DNA from: Thioalkalivibrio sulfidiphilus
Lineage (GTDB): Bacteria; Pseudomonadota; Gammaproteobacteria; Ectothiorhodospirales; Ectothiorhodospiraceae
Direction of reading: 5' to 3'
DNA length: 64,000 bases
Assembly: GCF_000377945.1 (NCBI RefSeq)
Contig: NZ_KB898921.1
Location: 62,001 to 126,000, forward strand
Below are positions 31,530-42,580 of this stretch, piece after piece. The translations under genes and the position numbers were made by a program. Within the stretch, counting starts at the first letter, position 1, and the number at the start of each line of letters is the position of its first letter. The notes beneath the pieces are model-generated. The model was not told the origin of the DNA and did no database searches. It was given only the letters and a program-made list of their open reading frames with translations.

Positions 31530-31860
31530 TGATCTCTCGCTAAGACGCGAAGGCGCGAAGAAATCTCTTTGGAGAGTTCTCCCCGTGGCTCCGTGTCTCC
31601 GTGAGAGAACATGGTCTTGGTGTAAGTCCGCAAAAACCAATGTTCTCGCGGAGACGCTGAGTCGCAGAGAAAATCTTTTCAATATGATGAGTTGCTTTTC
31701 TTGGCGCCTTCGCGTCTTGGCGAGAGGTCTAGGTCTTTTGGGTTTTGTCCGCGCCACAGCTCAAAACCGGCCCTCTCACGGAGACACGGGGCCACGGGGA
31801 TCAAGCGATTGAAGAATTTGTTTCCCCCGCGCCTCCGCGCCTCCGCGAGAGAATGATCTT
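31530..31860. repeat. Mosaic of nested inverted repeats, GAGACGC/GAAGGCGC type
   Basis: Two interleaved inverted pairs. CTCGCTAAGACGCGAAGGCG near 31536 pairs with a complement near 31708-31735. CCCCGTGGCTCCGTGTCTCC near 31581 pairs with one near 31772-31800. More related pieces lie at 31640-31670 and 31828-31852. The motif style matches the repeat at 2588-2680. No gene is credible here; the ORFs are repeat artefacts. Confidence 0.8.
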
Positions 31861-31881
31861 TCGCTATTCAGTAGACCGAGA

Positions 31882-33149
31882 TTACTCGCCGGCCCCCCGC
31901 AGATTCAGCAGGTGTCCCTTGAGGCCCACGGCCTCCTCCAGCAGGGTGACCAGTGCCTTGGCGTCGTTGGCATTCTGCTCCGGTCCGACCAGCACACGGG
32001 TCATGGCCCGCTCGCCGGGGGTGTGGTCCTGCAGGTGAGCACTGAAGCCCGCCTCTTCCAGGCGCAGGGCCAGGCGTCGGGCATTGCCCGCATCGCCGAA
32101 ACTGCCCAGCTGCACATACCAGCCCCCTTCGATCCCCACACCTTCAGTCACCCGGGCGCTCGGCGCCGGCGCGGGCGCCATGGCGGTTTGGATCTCCACC
32201 GGGACCGGGGCGCGTTCCTCGTCCGCCAAGGCCCTGGCGATGCCCACCGCCTCCGGTATGCCGGTGCGCGCGTTGGCGATGCGGGTCACGGCGGCCCAGT
32301 CCACCTCGGCCGGGCGAGCGCCGGTGGCCCGAACCACGGCACGCACCGCGGGGGTGAGGTTGTTGGGCTCCTGGAGCTCTTCCAGCACCGGGTGTGCCTC
32401 CAGGTAGAGGGTGTCGCCGTCCCAGCCCGCCTTCACCGGTTCGTTGACGATGTGCACCGGTGTGCCCACCGGGATGCGCGAGAACAGGTGCTCGATGTCC
32501 GAGGGGGCCAGGCGGATGCAGCCGTGGGTGGCGCGCATGCCGATGCCCTCGGGCCAGTTGGTGCCGTGGATCAGGTAGCTGGGGTTGCTCAGGCGCATGG
32601 CGAATTCGCCCAGCGGGTTGTCCGGCCCCGGCGGCACCACCGCCGGCAGGGACTCGCCCCGGGCGGCATAGGCCTGCCGGATGGAGGCCGGCGGGGTCCA
32701 GGTGGGCTGCTCGGTCTTCTGGATGACCCTGAGCGTGCCGAGCGGCGTGGACCAGTCCATGCGCCCGATGCTGATGGCATAGGTCATGATGTGGTCCTGG
32801 CCGGCGGTGTAGTCGTAGAGACGCATCTCCGGCAGGTTGATGACGATGCCCGAGCGGTGCTGCCGGGGCAGGATGTGCCGGCGGGGCAGGATCACCTCGG
32901 TGCCCTCCCCCGGGATCCAGGCGTCCACCCCGGGGTTGGCGTTGCGGATCGCGTGGTAGCCCAGGCCGTGGGCGCGGGCGATGTCGATCAGGGTGTCCTC
33001 GTAGCGGGAACGCACCGTCTCCACGCTGCCCACCAGCTCAGAATCCGGGTTCAGGGCGCGCAGGGCCTGTTCGGCCGGGTCCGCAGCCAGGGTGCCGCCC
33101 CAGGTGACGGCCAGCAGTGCCGCCGTGATCAGCAGGGTTCTCATGATCC

Positions 33150-33153
<4 letters not shown>
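31882..33153 (-). CDS. L,D-transpeptidase with LysM-like and SPOR domains
   Basis: 423 residues with a signal peptide (residues 1-23). A LysM-like region (about 45-92) precedes the YkuD catalytic domain (about 99-235) with IHGTNWPEG and the active-site motif ATHGCIRL (Cys212). A SPOR domain closes the protein (about 345-420, [20 protein letters not shown]). YkuD enzymes make 3-3 crosslinks or attach Lpp to peptidoglycan; SPOR binds denuded septal glycans. Its start overlaps the uvrB stop by 4 nt, so it may be co-transcribed with that repair gene. The Lpp-like gene nearby is a candidate substrate. Confidence 0.92.
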
Positions 33154-35174
<2,021 letters not shown>

Positions 35175-35296
35175 TGGGCTTATTTTAACCGACGTGATTG
35201 CGTATCATGTAAGGTGTTTTGCGCAGTCGCCCGGCGCCGGTCCCTGCGGCCCCGCCTGCGCCCGTTTTCAACCAACCAGACTCACCGGACACGACC

Positions 35297-36478
35297 TTGG
35301 ACATCAAGCTTTCCGCCCGCGTTCAGCGCATCAAGCCCTCCCCCACCCTGGCGGTGACCGCCCTGGCCGCCCAGCTCAAGGCCCAGGGACGCGATATCAT
35401 CGGCCTCGGCGCCGGCGAGCCGGACTTCGATACCCCGGAGCACATCAAGGAGGCGGCCATCGCCGCCCTGCATGCGGGCAAGACCAAGTACACCGCCGTG
35501 GACGGTACCCCGGGCCTGAAGCTGGCCATCATCGACAAGTTCGTGCGCGACAACGGCCACAGCTACGAGCCGGACCAGATCCTGGTCTCCTGCGGTGGCA
35601 AGCACAGCATCTTCAACCTGTTCGAGGCCCTGCTGGACGAGGGTGACGAGGTCATCATCCCCGCCCCCTACTGGGTCTCCTACCCGGACATGACCCTGCT
35701 GGCCGACGGCAAGCCGGTGATCGTGCAGACCGACCAGGCCCAGGGTTTCAAGATGAGCCCCGAGCAGCTGGAGGCCGCCATCACGCCGCGCACCCGGCTG
35801 CTGATGCTCAACAGTCCCTCCAACCCCACCGGCGTGGCCTACACCCGTGACGAACTGCGCGCCCTGGCCGAGGTGCTGCTGCGCCACCCCCACGTGCTGG
35901 TGGCCACCGACGACATGTACGAGCACATCATGTTCCGGGGCCAGGCCTTCTGTAACATCCTGATGGCCTGCCCGGACCTCTACGAGCGCACCATCGTGCT
36001 CAACGGTGTCTCCAAGGCCTACTCCATGACCGGCTGGCGCATCGGCTATGCCGGCGGCCCGAAGAAGCTCATCGGCGCCATGAAGAAGATCCAGTCCCAG
36101 AGCACCTCCAACCCCACCTCCATCGCCCAGGCGGCGGCCGAGGCGGCGCTCAAGGGCGACCAGAGCTGCGTGGTATCCATGCGCAACGCCTTCGAGCAGC
36201 GCCACGAGTACCTGGTGGAGGCCCTGAACGCCATCCCCGGCGTCAACTGCCTGCCCTCCGATGGCACCTTCTACTGCCTGCCCAGCGTCAAGGGCGCCAT
36301 GGAAAAGCTGGGTCTGGACACCGACGCCGCCTTCTCCGAGCGCCTGCTGGATCACGGCGTCGCCCTGGTGCCCGGCTCCGCCTTCGGCGCCGACGGCCAC
36401 GTGCGCATCTCGTTTGCCACCAGCATGGACAACCTCAAGCAGGCCGTCGCCCGCATCCGCCAGGCGGTGGAAGGCTGA
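35297..36478 (+). CDS. Class I aspartate/aromatic aminotransferase
   Basis: 393 residues from a TTG at 35297. This start gives LDIKLSARVQRIKPSPTLAV, which matches the N-terminus of AspC/AatA-like enzymes; the longer frame from 35219 adds a Pro-rich, unlike segment. GLGAGEPDFDTPEHI, YTAVDGTPGL, NSPSNPTG and the PLP lysine in GVSKAYSMTGWRIGYA are visible. It transaminates aspartate and oxaloacetate and, in relatives, aromatic or prephenate substrates. A monocistronic unit just before tRNA-Asn. Confidence 0.92.
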   Translation: MDIKLSARVQRIKPSPTLAVTALAAQLKAQGRDIIGLGAGEPDFDTPEHIKEAAIAALHAGKTKYTAVDGTPGLKLAIIDKFVRDNGHSYEPDQILVSCGGKHSIFNLFEALLDEGDEVIIPAPYWVSYPDMTLLADGKPVIVQTDQAQGFKMSPEQLEAAITPRTRLLMLNSPSNPTGVAYTRDELRALAEVLLRHPHVLVATDDMYEHIMFRGQAFCNILMACPDLYERTIVLNGVSKAYSMTGWRIGYAGGPKKLIGAMKKIQSQSTSNPTSIAQAAAEAALKGDQSCVVSMRNAFEQRHEYLVEALNAIPGVNCLPSDGTFYCLPSVKGAMEKLGLDTDAAFSERLLDHGVALVPGSAFGADGHVRISFATSMDNLKQAVARIRQAVEG

Positions 36479-36556
36479 GACCCCCGGGCCGGTCCGGTCC
36501 GGGCTCTGCCTTGACCCTGCCCGGCCGCTTCCTATAAGATGCGCGGCTTCACCGAT

Positions 36557-36632
36557 TCCCCGGTAGCTCAGTCGGTAGAGCGGGTGACTGTTAATCACTA
36601 GGTCGGCGGTTCGAGCCCGTCCCGGGGAGCCA
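36557..36632 (+). tRNA. tRNA-Asn (GTT)
   Basis: 76 nt including an encoded CCA. Acceptor TCCCCGG pairs with CCGGGGA, the T-loop GTTCGAGCC is standard, and the anticodon loop CTGTTAA places GTT at 36590-36592. The 3' part from 36586 is the attachment site of a 15-kb element; the gene itself stays intact. Confidence 0.97.
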
Positions 36633-36634
36633 AA
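36586..36634 (+). other. attL-type core in tRNA-Asn (49 bp)
   Basis: The 49 bases from the anticodon stem to 2 nt past CCA are repeated without mismatch at 51804-51852. This restores the tRNA 3' end after integration and marks one border of the element. Confidence 0.95.
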
Positions 36635-36652
36635 TAAAACAAGGGCTTACGA

Positions 36653-36675
36653 AACCCGCCTCAAGGCGGGTTTTT
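36653..36675 (+). terminator. Hairpin terminator after tRNA-Asn
   Basis: AACCCGCC-TCAA-GGCGGGTT followed by TTTCG. It lies inside the element and now ends the tRNA transcript. A near-copy stands at 52027-52049. Confidence 0.85.
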
Positions 36676-36679
36676 CGTT

Positions 36680-36699
36680 GGGTCACAGAATAGTCACAG
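36680..36699 (+). repeat. Candidate integrase arm-type site, left
   Basis: GGGTCACAGAATAGTCACAG. The identical 20-mer is at 51652-51671 beside the integrase gene, and a one-mismatch copy is at 52053-52072. The position inside both ends of the element fits arm-type integrase binding sites. Confidence 0.65.
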
Positions 36700-36823
36700 C
36701 AGTGGTCAGGGTCTGCCCGCAGTCTGCTTACTAGCCTTCTACACTTCCCAACGGGCCGCCTTCGCCAACCACAAGTCGCGATGCACCGATCAGGGAAGTC
36801 AGCGCACCGCGTTGGCGGCCCTC

Positions 36824-37085
36824 TCACCCCAGCACCCGGCGGCGGTTGAATACGCCCCAATCCCTGACCTGGTAACGTCCTGTCGTCGGGCTGGATGTTT
36901 CGCGGGACCACTCGATGCCGCACCCCGTAGTCCTCGCGCATGGCGTTGAAGGAGCGCCTCAGCGTTGCCCGGCTCACGCCCAGCTGCAAGGCCAGCTCGT
37001 CGGCGGTCGCCCATGGGTCGGCGTGGATCAATCTAAGCAGGGCCAGCACAAGCGGCCCCGACGTGCCCTTGGTCCTGTAAGTCAC
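36824..37085 (-). pseudogene. Frameshifted helix-turn-helix regulator
   Basis: A GTG at 37085 with GGAGGGG about 10 nt upstream starts VTYRTKGTSGPLVLALLRLI, followed by an HTH segment DELALQLGVSRATLRRSF. After ...REDYGVR the frame drifts into junk running back through the tRNA complement. Shifting by one base at about 36921 restores IEWSRETSSPTTGRYQVRDW, then GVFNRRRVLG and a stop at 36824. One extra G explains this. It could be a genuine mutation or a sequencing error. Confidence 0.65.
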
Positions 37086-37590
37086 CGCGCAACCCCTCCA
37101 GTCGGTTCGTGCCCGAGGATAGCGCAGGGGGTGGCTCACCGCATGAGCCCGCACAATCCCGCCGACCATCCCGACCCGCACCACCAGGGCGTGGCAGTCC
37201 CGGCGCGGGCTGCGGGCTGATTCAGGGGGGGTCGGCAATGGTGGGAACGTTTATTGCTTGGTGGAACGGTAATTGCATTAATGCACAAATTATTCCATCA
37301 AGCATAATTCGGGCCAAACAAGCCTGAACGGCACCCGGGGTCAGGGGGTCGGCGTTGCGCTCGAGCAGACCCGCAGCCCAGGCGCGGCGAGGCCTTCACG
37401 CAGGGCCGTGGCAACCGCCGGCAGTCGGGGTCGGTGAGACCTCCCCAGCTGGCTGGCAAATGCTGCCCAAGAGCAGCATTTGGCAACGGCCGACAGTTGG
37501 GGGGGGTGAGTCTCCCTGGTGATTAACTGCTAACCGAACCAGAATTGGCAGCTCCCAAGAAAAACCCCGGCACATTGGCCGGGGTCTGGT
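37086..37590. other. Gene-poor end of the element
   Basis: Contains the upstream region of the HTH gene and an AT-rich stretch near 37250-37320 with imperfect dyads (ATTGCATTAATGCAC) that could be a regulator binding site. Candidate ORFs here are Pro/Arg-rich and unconvincing. Confidence 0.45.
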
Positions 37591-37782
37591 CTACTCCAGC
37601 CCATGCGGGCCAGGCGGATCAAGGTCTCGAGGGACCAGTAGTGCCAAATCCTTGACCAAGATCCGAACGCCCGGGCCGGTGATGCGCCAGAAGTTCCGAA
37701 GCCGCTCCAACCGTAGAGCCTTGCGCCTCTTGATGCTGGCAATGATCGCCTCGCGGCGACGCTCGGCGGTGGCAGGCTTCAT
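37591..37782 (-). CDS. Small basic hypothetical phage protein
   Basis: 63 residues, MKPATAERRREAIIASIKRR, strongly basic and helical at the start. Its ATG overlaps the upstream gene's stop (ATGA), supporting real translation. No family recognised. Confidence 0.55.
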   Translation of the reverse strand: MKPATAERRREAIIASIKRRKALRLERLRNFWRITGPGVRILVKDLALLVPRDLDPPGPHGLE

Positions 37783-38075
37783 GCGTTACTCCATCTGAGG
37801 CATAACGCCTTCCCAATGCGGCGGCATAGCTTTTTGGGGTGCTCCGCGACGATCAGCCGGTGCCAGTGGGGCAGGAGCGTGATTTTCGACCACACCAACT
37901 CACCACAACGATGATACCGGACCACCGGATAAACAAGCTCAGGCTGGATCCGGATGCTTTGTCCAGAGGGGCCCTTGACTGTGATGGGCGGCACGATGCG
38001 GCGCCTCTGAATTCGCTGACCGAAGGCGTCTGGCGTGGACAGCGTCACAGGTGGGCGGGTTTTAGGGTCGGCCAT
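37779..38075 (-). CDS. Hypothetical phage protein
   Basis: 98 residues from the ATG at 38075 (MADPKTRPPVTLSTPDAFGQ). It overlaps the gene before by 14 nt and the gene after by 4 nt. Beta-rich in appearance with PELVYPVVRYHRCGELVWSK; possibly a small tail or morphogenesis protein by position downstream of the tape measure. Not recognised. Confidence 0.55.
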   Translation of the reverse strand: MADPKTRPPVTLSTPDAFGQRIQRRRIVPPITVKGPSGQSIRIQPELVYPVVRYHRCGELVWSKITLLPHWHRLIVAEHPKKLCRRIGKALCLRWSNA

Positions 38076-38340
38076 TCTCGTTCTCTTGGGCAACCCAACG
38101 GCGATATGACCTGAGCGGATCATCCACCGCGTGCCGTCGCATTTCGCGGTTAATAGAATCGAGCGATCCGTACACATCTTCGGGTGTAAGCGACGAAATG
38201 ACCACAAGCTCAGCTATTGCGTGTGCGAACGCCACCATGGCTTGGCTAGGTGACACCTTTTTCTGCACGTAAAGTTCAGCGACTTCTGACAAAAAATCCT
38301 GCACCTCAGAGTCGTAGGGCTTGCGTGTAGACGCACTCAT
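38062..38340 (-). CDS. Hypothetical phage protein downstream of the tape measure
   Basis: 92 residues from the ATG at 38340, which overlaps the tape-measure stop (ATGA). Helical and acidic (DSEVQDFLSEVAELYVQKKV). No domain recognised. Tight coupling to the tape measure suggests a tail-assembly role, which is inference. Confidence 0.6.
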   Translation of the reverse strand: MSASTRKPYDSEVQDFLSEVAELYVQKKVSPSQAMVAFAHAIAELVVISSLTPEDVYGSLDSINREMRRHAVDDPLRSYRRWVAQENENGRP

Positions 38341-40499
38341 CACCGCCTCCCGTGCTTGAGCGATGCCAACGCCAGAACCCTCTGCACGTGGTCGATCTGG
38401 TCGTTAGTGCCCGAGAGGGTGAAGGAGTCACCGCTCGGCAGGTGGATGTGTACTGGCGTGCCGCCACCGCCAGCGCCCATCACCGGACTCGGCACGGACG
38501 GCACGCGCAGGTTGTTCACCAGGCCGCCGTTGGCGAACTTCGGCAGGCGCATCATGCGCAGGCGCTCCAGGTATTCCAGCCCGTAGTAGCGCACCGCGTT
38601 GGCCGGCAGTACGTACTCACCATTGGACAGCCGCGCCAGGATCGAATCTGAGCGCGAGCTGCCGGGGCCGCGGATGAAACCGCCCGAAGCATAGCCGGGG
38701 GTGCGGTTGCCGCCGCTCTCCAGGGCCTGCACCACCACCGGCACCTGCACCGGCTTGAGCGCGAATTGCTGCTGGAGCAGCTCCCGCAGGGCGTCGGCGT
38801 TCTCCACCGCGCCGGCCTCGTCGAAGGAGATCTCAAGGTTGGAGAGTTCGGCGGCCTGCTCGGTGAGTTCGCGGATCTTGTCCTGGATGGCCTCCAGCCG
38901 GGCGGCGGCCTCGGCCTCGCGGCCTGCGCCGATGCCTTCCCACACCCGGGCCACCTCGCCAACCAGGCGCTTCATTTCGAGGCTGGAGAGGCTGCCCTCT
39001 TCCTTGGCCCTGCGCAGGCGCTCCTCGAGACGCTCGGCGCCCTTGGCGGCGGTATCCCAGTCGCCGGACTCCAGCGCCCGCAGCAGCTCGGGGAATTCCC
39101 GGTATAGGGCCACTACGTTGGCCGCGGCGCTTTCCTCTGCACTGGCCCCGGCAAACTCCTGGCGCAGATCGGCGGCCCGCTGTTCCAATTGCAGGCGTTC
39201 GCGCTGGGCCTGCTCGAAAGCACGGTTGGCTTCGCGGTAGGCGTCTACCTGCTGGCCCAGGGCGCGCTTGATGTCGTTGGTCTCTTGCAGCTTGATCTCA
39301 GTCAAGGCGCTGGCACTCTGCCTTTCTTCGCGGTCGCGCTCAGCCCGATCACTGATCATCAACCAATAGATGTCGGCGAGCTCGCTCCTCTCCATGCGCA
39401 AGGCATCGATGCGCGCCTGAATCGCCTCATCGCTGGCCCAACCGCCGATCAGGTTGGGGTCGGTAGTCAGGCGCATGGCCCGGGGCCGGCGCAACAGCGA
39501 CTCCAGCTTGTTCAGCTGGCCGTCGATCTTGCGGATTTCATCATCCAACCGCAGGAGACCATCGGAGGGGCCGAACAGCACCAGGTTCAGCCCGGTGACG
39601 ATCTGCGCGGCCTTGCCGAATCCTGAAATCAAGGCGCTGGTGATGTTGTTGATGGCATCCACCACCATGGGATCCTGCAGCAGGCGGGTGAGCTCCTCCA
39701 CGGAATCCTTGGCATCATCGAGACCGCTCTTGGCTTCCAGAAGATCGCCGAATGCGTTGCGCAGCCCCGTCAAAGCGCCGCCGAACGTGTCACGTAGGCG
39801 CCTCGCTGCGCCGCCATATCGCGTCGCCAGTTCATCGAGGATTACCCGCTGCGCGCCGGCCAGGTCGCCCATCTGTATCAGGGTGCGTATGGTGTTCCTC
39901 TGCTCATTGGTGAACTGCACGCCAGCGCGGGAGAGAGCCGAAAGGCCTGCGATGGGATCATTCAATGCGCGGCCCACCTGCTGCGCGGCGCTGCGCAGGT
40001 CCATGTTCATGGCGGCAGCCAGGTCGGTGACAGCCTGGGTCGCCTCTCGAAACATGTCGGCGCCCTGGATTCTGGTGAAGCTCAGGAGCACGGATTGCGC
40101 GTCAAGAATGGCCTCGTCGCCAAAGGTGGTGATGTTCTGAAACTCGCCGGCCATCTTCGCCAGTTGGTCCGCAGTGACGCCAGCGGCACCGCCTGTGGAC
40201 TTGATGCGGGCCTCAATGTTCGCCATGGCCCGCTCCTGGGCAATCGTGGCATCGAGAATACCCTTGATGGAGACTCCGATGCCGATGGCGGCCAGCACGT
40301 TGCGGAAGGTTCTCCCGGCACGGGAAATTCCCTGCATGCGGCGCTCGACTTCTTGCAGGCTGCGCTGCAGGTCAACCATGTTTCGGGCGGACTCCTGGCC
40401 GGCGCGGCCCACGCCGCCGATCTCGCGCCGTGCATTGCGCATCTCGCGCACAGCTTGTGCGATGTCGGCGCGCAGCTGAATGGCTATGGATTGATCCAT
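38340..40499 (-). CDS. Phage tail tape measure protein
   Basis: 719 residues, start supported by GGGAGG about 8 nt upstream. Long helical N-terminus (ADIAQAVREMRNARREIGGV), a short hydrophobic segment (VLAAIGIGVSIKGIL), a lambda-type central domain (AGEFQNITTFGDEAILDAQS), extended coiled coil from 370 to 560, and a glycine-rich end with the GYASGGFIRGPG and LSNGEYVLPANAV motifs typical of siphovirus tape measures. It sets tail length and aids DNA ejection. No tail tube, chaperone or tip genes accompany it, which is unusual. Confidence 0.9.
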   Translation of the reverse strand: MDQSIAIQLRADIAQAVREMRNARREIGGVGRAGQESARNMVDLQRSLQEVERRMQGISRAGRTFRNVLAAIGIGVSIKGILDATIAQERAMANIEARIKSTGGAAGVTADQLAKMAGEFQNITTFGDEAILDAQSVLLSFTRIQGADMFREATQAVTDLAAAMNMDLRSAAQQVGRALNDPIAGLSALSRAGVQFTNEQRNTIRTLIQMGDLAGAQRVILDELATRYGGAARRLRDTFGGALTGLRNAFGDLLEAKSGLDDAKDSVEELTRLLQDPMVVDAINNITSALISGFGKAAQIVTGLNLVLFGPSDGLLRLDDEIRKIDGQLNKLESLLRRPRAMRLTTDPNLIGGWASDEAIQARIDALRMERSELADIYWLMISDRAERDREERQSASALTEIKLQETNDIKRALGQQVDAYREANRAFEQAQRERLQLEQRAADLRQEFAGASAEESAAANVVALYREFPELLRALESGDWDTAAKGAERLEERLRRAKEEGSLSSLEMKRLVGEVARVWEGIGAGREAEAAARLEAIQDKIRELTEQAAELSNLEISFDEAGAVENADALRELLQQQFALKPVQVPVVVQALESGGNRTPGYASGGFIRGPGSSRSDSILARLSNGEYVLPANAVRYYGLEYLERLRMMRLPKFANGGLVNNLRVPSVPSPVMGAGGGGTPVHIHLPSGDSFTLSGTNDQIDHVQRVLALASLKHGRR

Positions 40500-40747
40500 T
40501 GAGTTCTACCTCCCAAACCGTCCAAGACTTCAATAAACTGCGCCCCGATTAATCCGGGGCCGTCGATGGTTCGTCGGACGCACCAACGCCTGCCATGCCC
40601 TCCGAGCTAAAGTGCCTACCGCGTGGGGTCAGGTCTTCCACCGCAGGCGGTCGGTTTGCAGAGGCCGGGGACCGACGACCCCGGGGTTGGTAGGTAGGTC
40701 GCCGAGGGCCAATCCGTGACCCGGGCACACCACCTGACGGCCCAGCA

Positions 40748-41389
40748 TCAACAAGCGCGTGCCTCTCGCAGGTGATGCGCCATGGCAGAATCGCAACACC
40801 CGCGTTGGTCGATCTCCGATGCGACCCGCATCACCCAATCCCATGTTTCGTCATGCGTCAGCATCCAAAGGGTGTGTCTCCACGCGAGCCACAAGGGCCC
40901 GCCATGATGCTCCGGCCAGCCGAACGCCAGAAAGCGAGACGCGTTCTGAAGGTCCGGATAGTCCTCGAGATGGGGCCATCCAACTACCTCATCCACGCAG
41001 TCATGGAACAGTACCTCCGCAGCGAGTCCGGCCATGTACACGGCGGCTCGATTGAGCGCCGCCGGTCTCCAGAACTCCGGGTCCGGCAAAACAGGCGGGT
41101 GATCGATCATCCCGCCCGCAGCGCTGACTCGCTTGCCGCTGCGCCATGTCTCCACTGCGCCCGAACCAGTGGGGGAAACCCTCGCCACGTACTGCGTGTC
41201 CCGCGAGTCCCTATCCACCTTGAGTGCCAGCACGAGGTGCGCGGCCTCATGCACGGCAACCGTCATGCTGTTCCGGGGATAGACCGGCCAGGAGGGTTGC
41301 CTGGGAATCGCAGCCGTGGCGAGTTCCATCGTTGGAGCAGTGAACCGCCATCTCGACGCGCGTCGCGCTGCATGACTTGGCGCTTCCAT
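40748..41389 (-). CDS. Phage-encoded HEAxH putative metallopeptidase
   Basis: 213 residues from the ATG at 41389, 2 nt after the upstream stop. The core is VAVHEAAHLVLALKVDRDSR (H47, E48, H51), a zinc-protease motif in the style of the FtsH peptidase domain or M41-like phage proteins. A later acidic stretch (EDYPDLQNASRFLAF) could give the third ligand. It lies between a coiled-coil protein and the tape measure. Processing of morphogenesis proteins is possible but not shown. The next 250 bp to the tape measure have no gene. Confidence 0.7.
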   Translation of the reverse strand: MEAPSHAARRASRWRFTAPTMELATAAIPRQPSWPVYPRNSMTVAVHEAAHLVLALKVDRDSRDTQYVARVSPTGSGAVETWRSGKRVSAAGGMIDHPPVLPDPEFWRPAALNRAAVYMAGLAAEVLFHDCVDEVVGWPHLEDYPDLQNASRFLAFGWPEHHGGPLWLAWRHTLWMLTHDETWDWVMRVASEIDQRGCCDSAMAHHLREARAC

Positions 41390-41390
41390 T

Positions 41391-41975
41391 TCAAAAATCA
41401 ATGCCCGCTTCCCGGGCCTCATTGACGAGGGCCGCGATCTTCGCGCTTAGGCCCCGGATCTGATCGTCCAGTTCCTGCAATCGTGCGGACCTCTCCGCCA
41501 TCGGCAGACCCACCTGGTCAGGGTAAGGCATGCTCTCCATGATCTCGCGCAGACGCTGCTTGATCACGGTCGGGCCCAGCAGGCCCATGAGCGAATGGAT
41601 TTTCGCCCCTTCCATGTAAAGGCGTTCGCCAACGAACGGGGCTTGATTTCTCAGCACGCCCCCTCGGATGTCTTCGTCTCCGCTGATCGAGAGCGGGTTG
41701 ATGACGACGTTAGGTGAGTCATACAAACGCCCAGGATCTGACAGACTGAGCAGGGCGAGTCTGACCCGTTCTTCGTAGGGCTCCTGCCAGTGGTCAATCA
41801 GCGCTTCCATCCGCCGGATCGCATCTTCCCGGGGGATCGGCAGGTGCCTGACTTCCTCTCGTTCCCGCATCAGGGTTTCGCGTTGGGACTCCAGGCTATC
41901 GATCTCTGCCTCGATGTCATTGCGAAATTTTCGGATGGATTCGAATGCTTTAGCCAATGTGCTCATGATCTGCAT
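41391..41975 (-). CDS. Coiled-coil hypothetical phage protein
   Basis: 194 residues with coiled coils at both ends (FESIRKFRNDIEAEIDSLES; LQELDDQIRGLSAKIAALVN) and a central PNVVINPLSISGDEDIRGGV. A second Met at residue 4 is an alternative start. Nothing else in the window resembles it. Position between terminase and tail genes suggests a structural or packaging accessory. Confidence 0.65.
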   Translation of the reverse strand: MQIMSTLAKAFESIRKFRNDIEAEIDSLESQRETLMREREEVRHLPIPREDAIRRMEALIDHWQEPYEERVRLALLSLSDPGRLYDSPNVVINPLSISGDEDIRGGVLRNQAPFVGERLYMEGAKIHSLMGLLGPTVIKQRLREIMESMPYPDQVGLPMAERSARLQELDDQIRGLSAKIAALVNEAREAGIDF

Positions 41976-42079
41976 GCCTCATCTCTCTGGCTTGTGGTTC
42001 GTGGAATTCTTGTGCTCCTGACTGCATTAAGCGGAGGCCCGCCGCTGAAGTACTCACGAATGACGCAGGGGAGTGATCC

Positions 42080-42580
42080 TCACTTTTTGGCGAAAGTGAG
42101 CAATTCACTTTTCTGACCTACATCTTGGTTGGTTTCCTGCAAAATCTGAACAGGCTGGATTTCCATGCCTTTGAGAATGTTTCGAAGCTGCTCGGGTGTG
42201 GATGGGAGAGGGCCAAGGCGCCGAGCATTGAACAGGCATGACCTGAGTTCAGATGCGTCTTCTGGTGCGGCCACCAATGTGCGCCACCCCACCCAGATGA
42301 TGGCCTCGAAGCGGTTGATCTCCTGACTCAACGCCTTACAGCGGGCCCACGGCGTGTTGCCTTCCACCTGGCGCATGGCTCGGCAAAGCCAAAAGTTGCG
42401 GGCAGCCTCTCTCGCGCGCCGCCCCTCGGTGCCGGCCAGACCGATGGCTTCTCGCGGATCATCGCCACATAGGAGTGCCGAGACGCTGCGCTCCAGGACT
42501 GCACGCACGTCCCGGTCGGGTATTCGGTCCACGTAGCGGGCGAAACGCTCAAGCGCCGATATGGGATCGGGTAGGCTCAC
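42080..42580 (-). CDS. Hypothetical phage protein after the Mor-like gene
   Basis: 166 residues from a GTG at 42580 overlapping the Mor-like stop (GTGA). Helical, starting VSLPDPISALERFARYVDRI, with CLFNARRLGPLPSTPEQLRN near the end. No domain recognised. Translational coupling supports it. Confidence 0.6.
   Translation of the reverse strand: MSLPDPISALERFARYVDRIPDRDVRAVLERSVSALLCGDDPREAIGLAGTEGRRAREAARNFWLCRAMRQVEGNTPWARCKALSQEINRFEAIIWVGWRTLVAAPEDASELRSCLFNARRLGPLPSTPEQLRNILKGMEIQPVQILQETNQDVGQKSELLTFAKK

Noticed and set aside
36591-37238. 215-codon minus-strand ORF crossing tRNA-Asn
   Set aside because: Its last third reads the complement of the tRNA. It results from a frameshift in the HTH gene that truly ends at 36824.
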